Origin: Pseudomonadota bacterium | GTDB taxonomy: Bacteria; Pseudomonadota; Alphaproteobacteria; Caulobacterales; Caulobacteraceae | NCBI GenBank assembly: GCA_023433585.1 | Contig: JAEZCL010000255.1 | Coordinates: forward strand, 1 to 23,461 | Length of the DNA: 23,461 nucleotides | Reading direction: 5' to 3' | Part shown: in pieces, positions 22,848 to 23,461 of the stretch | Layout: the number at the start of each line of letters is the position of its first letter | Numbering within the stretch: the stretch's first letter is position 1 | Made by a program: the position numbers and the translations under genes | Notes under the pieces: model-generated | Told to the model about the DNA's origin: nothing | What the model saw: only the letters and a program-made list of their open reading frames with translations | The model's database searches: none

Positions 22848-23324
22848 ATGAGCGTCGCCTTCACTCGAGAAGAAGATCTGGAAGCCACGGCGGCGGACCT
22901 GCCCGACCGTCCGATCTCGCCCCATCCGAACCTGGTCACGCCCGAAGGCCTGGCCATGATCGAGGCCGAGCTGGCCGCCGCCCGCGCCGCCTATGGGGCC
23001 GCTCAGGCCAAGGGGGACATCGAGGCGGATCGCACCGCCATGGCCCGCGCCACCCGCGACCTGCGCTACTGGTCCGCCCGGCGGGGCAACGCGCAACTGG
23101 TTCAGACCACGCCGGACGGAACCGTGCGCTTCGGCGGCTCGGTCACCATCGAGCGCGAGGACGGCCGGGTGCAGACCTGGCGCATCACCGGCGAGGACGA
23201 GGCCGATCCGGCGAAGGGATCGGTGTCCTACATCTCGCCGCTGGCCCGCGCTCTGATGGGCAAGCGCGTGGGCGACGTGGCCGTCGTGGCCGGCCAGGAG
23301 GTCGAGATCACCGCGGCGGATTAG
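22848..23324 (+). CDS. GreA/GreB-family transcription elongation factor
   Basis: Gre factors insert a coiled coil into the RNA polymerase secondary channel and stimulate transcript cleavage to rescue backtracked complexes. 158 residues: an N-terminal extension with PISPHPNLVTPEGLAMIEAE (22-41), the coiled coil (about 32-78), and the C-terminal FKBP-like domain (VRFGGSVTIEREDGR, then SVSYISPLARALMGKRVGD, AGQEVEI; 93-155). The tip, GDIEADRTA (56-64), differs from the canonical GDLSENAEY: the Asp is kept, but Glu at the fourth position is Ala and acids sit at positions 3 and 5. It could therefore be a GreB paralogue or a Gre-like competitor. No ribosome site is visible before ATG 22848. Confidence 0.87.
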   Translation: MSVAFTREEDLEATAADLPDRPISPHPNLVTPEGLAMIEAELAAARAAYGAAQAKGDIEADRTAMARATRDLRYWSARRGNAQLVQTTPDGTVRFGGSVTIEREDGRVQTWRITGEDEADPAKGSVSYISPLARALMGKRVGDVAVVAGQEVEITAAD

Positions 23325-23344
23325 GTCCCGACCTGCGTGCCCCC

Positions 23345-23400
23345 GATCCTCCCCCATGCTTGCATGGGGGAGGGGGACCGCGAAGCGGTGGAGGGGGCAA
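23345..23400. repeat. Interspersed palindromic element, copy D
   Basis: Perfect 12-bp inverted repeat (23348-23359 cctcccccatgc with 23362-23373), then the 'ggaccgcgaagcggtgg' module. Bases 23371-23396 are the exact reverse complement of 17689-17714. It begins about 20 bases past the Gre-gene stop and probably ends that transcript. Confidence 0.85.
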
Positions 23401-23422
23401 GCCTCAAGCGCGGTGGATGGGT

Positions 23423-23454
<32 letters not shown>

Positions 23455-23461
23455 CGGCGGG

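Overview
The window is a GC-rich (about 70%) chromosomal segment that looks like a Caulobacterales bacterium, most likely Brevundimonas or a close relative. Reasons: the rpoN-hpf-ptsN order typical of Alphaproteobacteria, a divergent polysaccharide deacetylase coupled to rppH, a HIG1-domain protein next to a PduO-type adenosyltransferase, a large TonB-dependent receptor, Caulobacter-type promoter elements, and dispersed palindromic elements of the 'ccctccccNNN...ggggaggg' type. No phage, insertion sequence, CRISPR array, rRNA or tRNA was seen. It is mostly core genome.

Layout. 1-219: palindromic repeat and the rpoN upstream region with a CtrA-like box. 220-3056 (+): rpoN, long-form hpf, ptsN, the nitrogen-PTS/sigma-54/ribosome-hibernation cluster. 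3065-4800 (-): a divergent polysaccharide deacetylase coupled by a 4-base overlap to rppH. 4881-7522 (-): TonB-dependent receptor with a strong terminator. 7523-7818: divergent control region. 7819-9234 (+): selO, ending in a terminator shared with the convergent BI-1 membrane protein (9290-10036, -). 10164-11248 (+): thpR and a GNAT acetyltransferase, overlapping by 4 bases. 11254-16156 (-): a 942-residue exported TPR protein preceded by an unidentified 70-residue protein, an SRPBCC protein and an MFS transporter, all co-oriented. 16230-17567 (+): exported M20 amidohydrolase. 17801-18817 (+): lipoprotein NMT1-type substrate-binding protein with no transporter partner, bounded by palindromic elements on both sides. 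19015-22791 (-): flavoprotein, M28 peptidase lipoprotein, HIG1 protein, cobalamin adenosyltransferase. 22848-23324 (+): GreA/GreB-family factor. 23345-23461: another palindromic element and a run of 32 G.

No clear new multi-gene system was found. The best leads are: a SelO pseudokinase with no cysteine at all; an RppH whose Nudix box is longer than the consensus; a Gre factor with a rearranged acidic tip and a promoter predicting an almost leaderless mRNA; a CtrA-like box in front of rpoN; a structured control region between the TonB receptor and selO; an orphan lipoprotein solute-binding protein; and an uncharacterised TPR/SRPBCC/small-protein block. All functional calls rest on reading motifs by eye; no database search was run.
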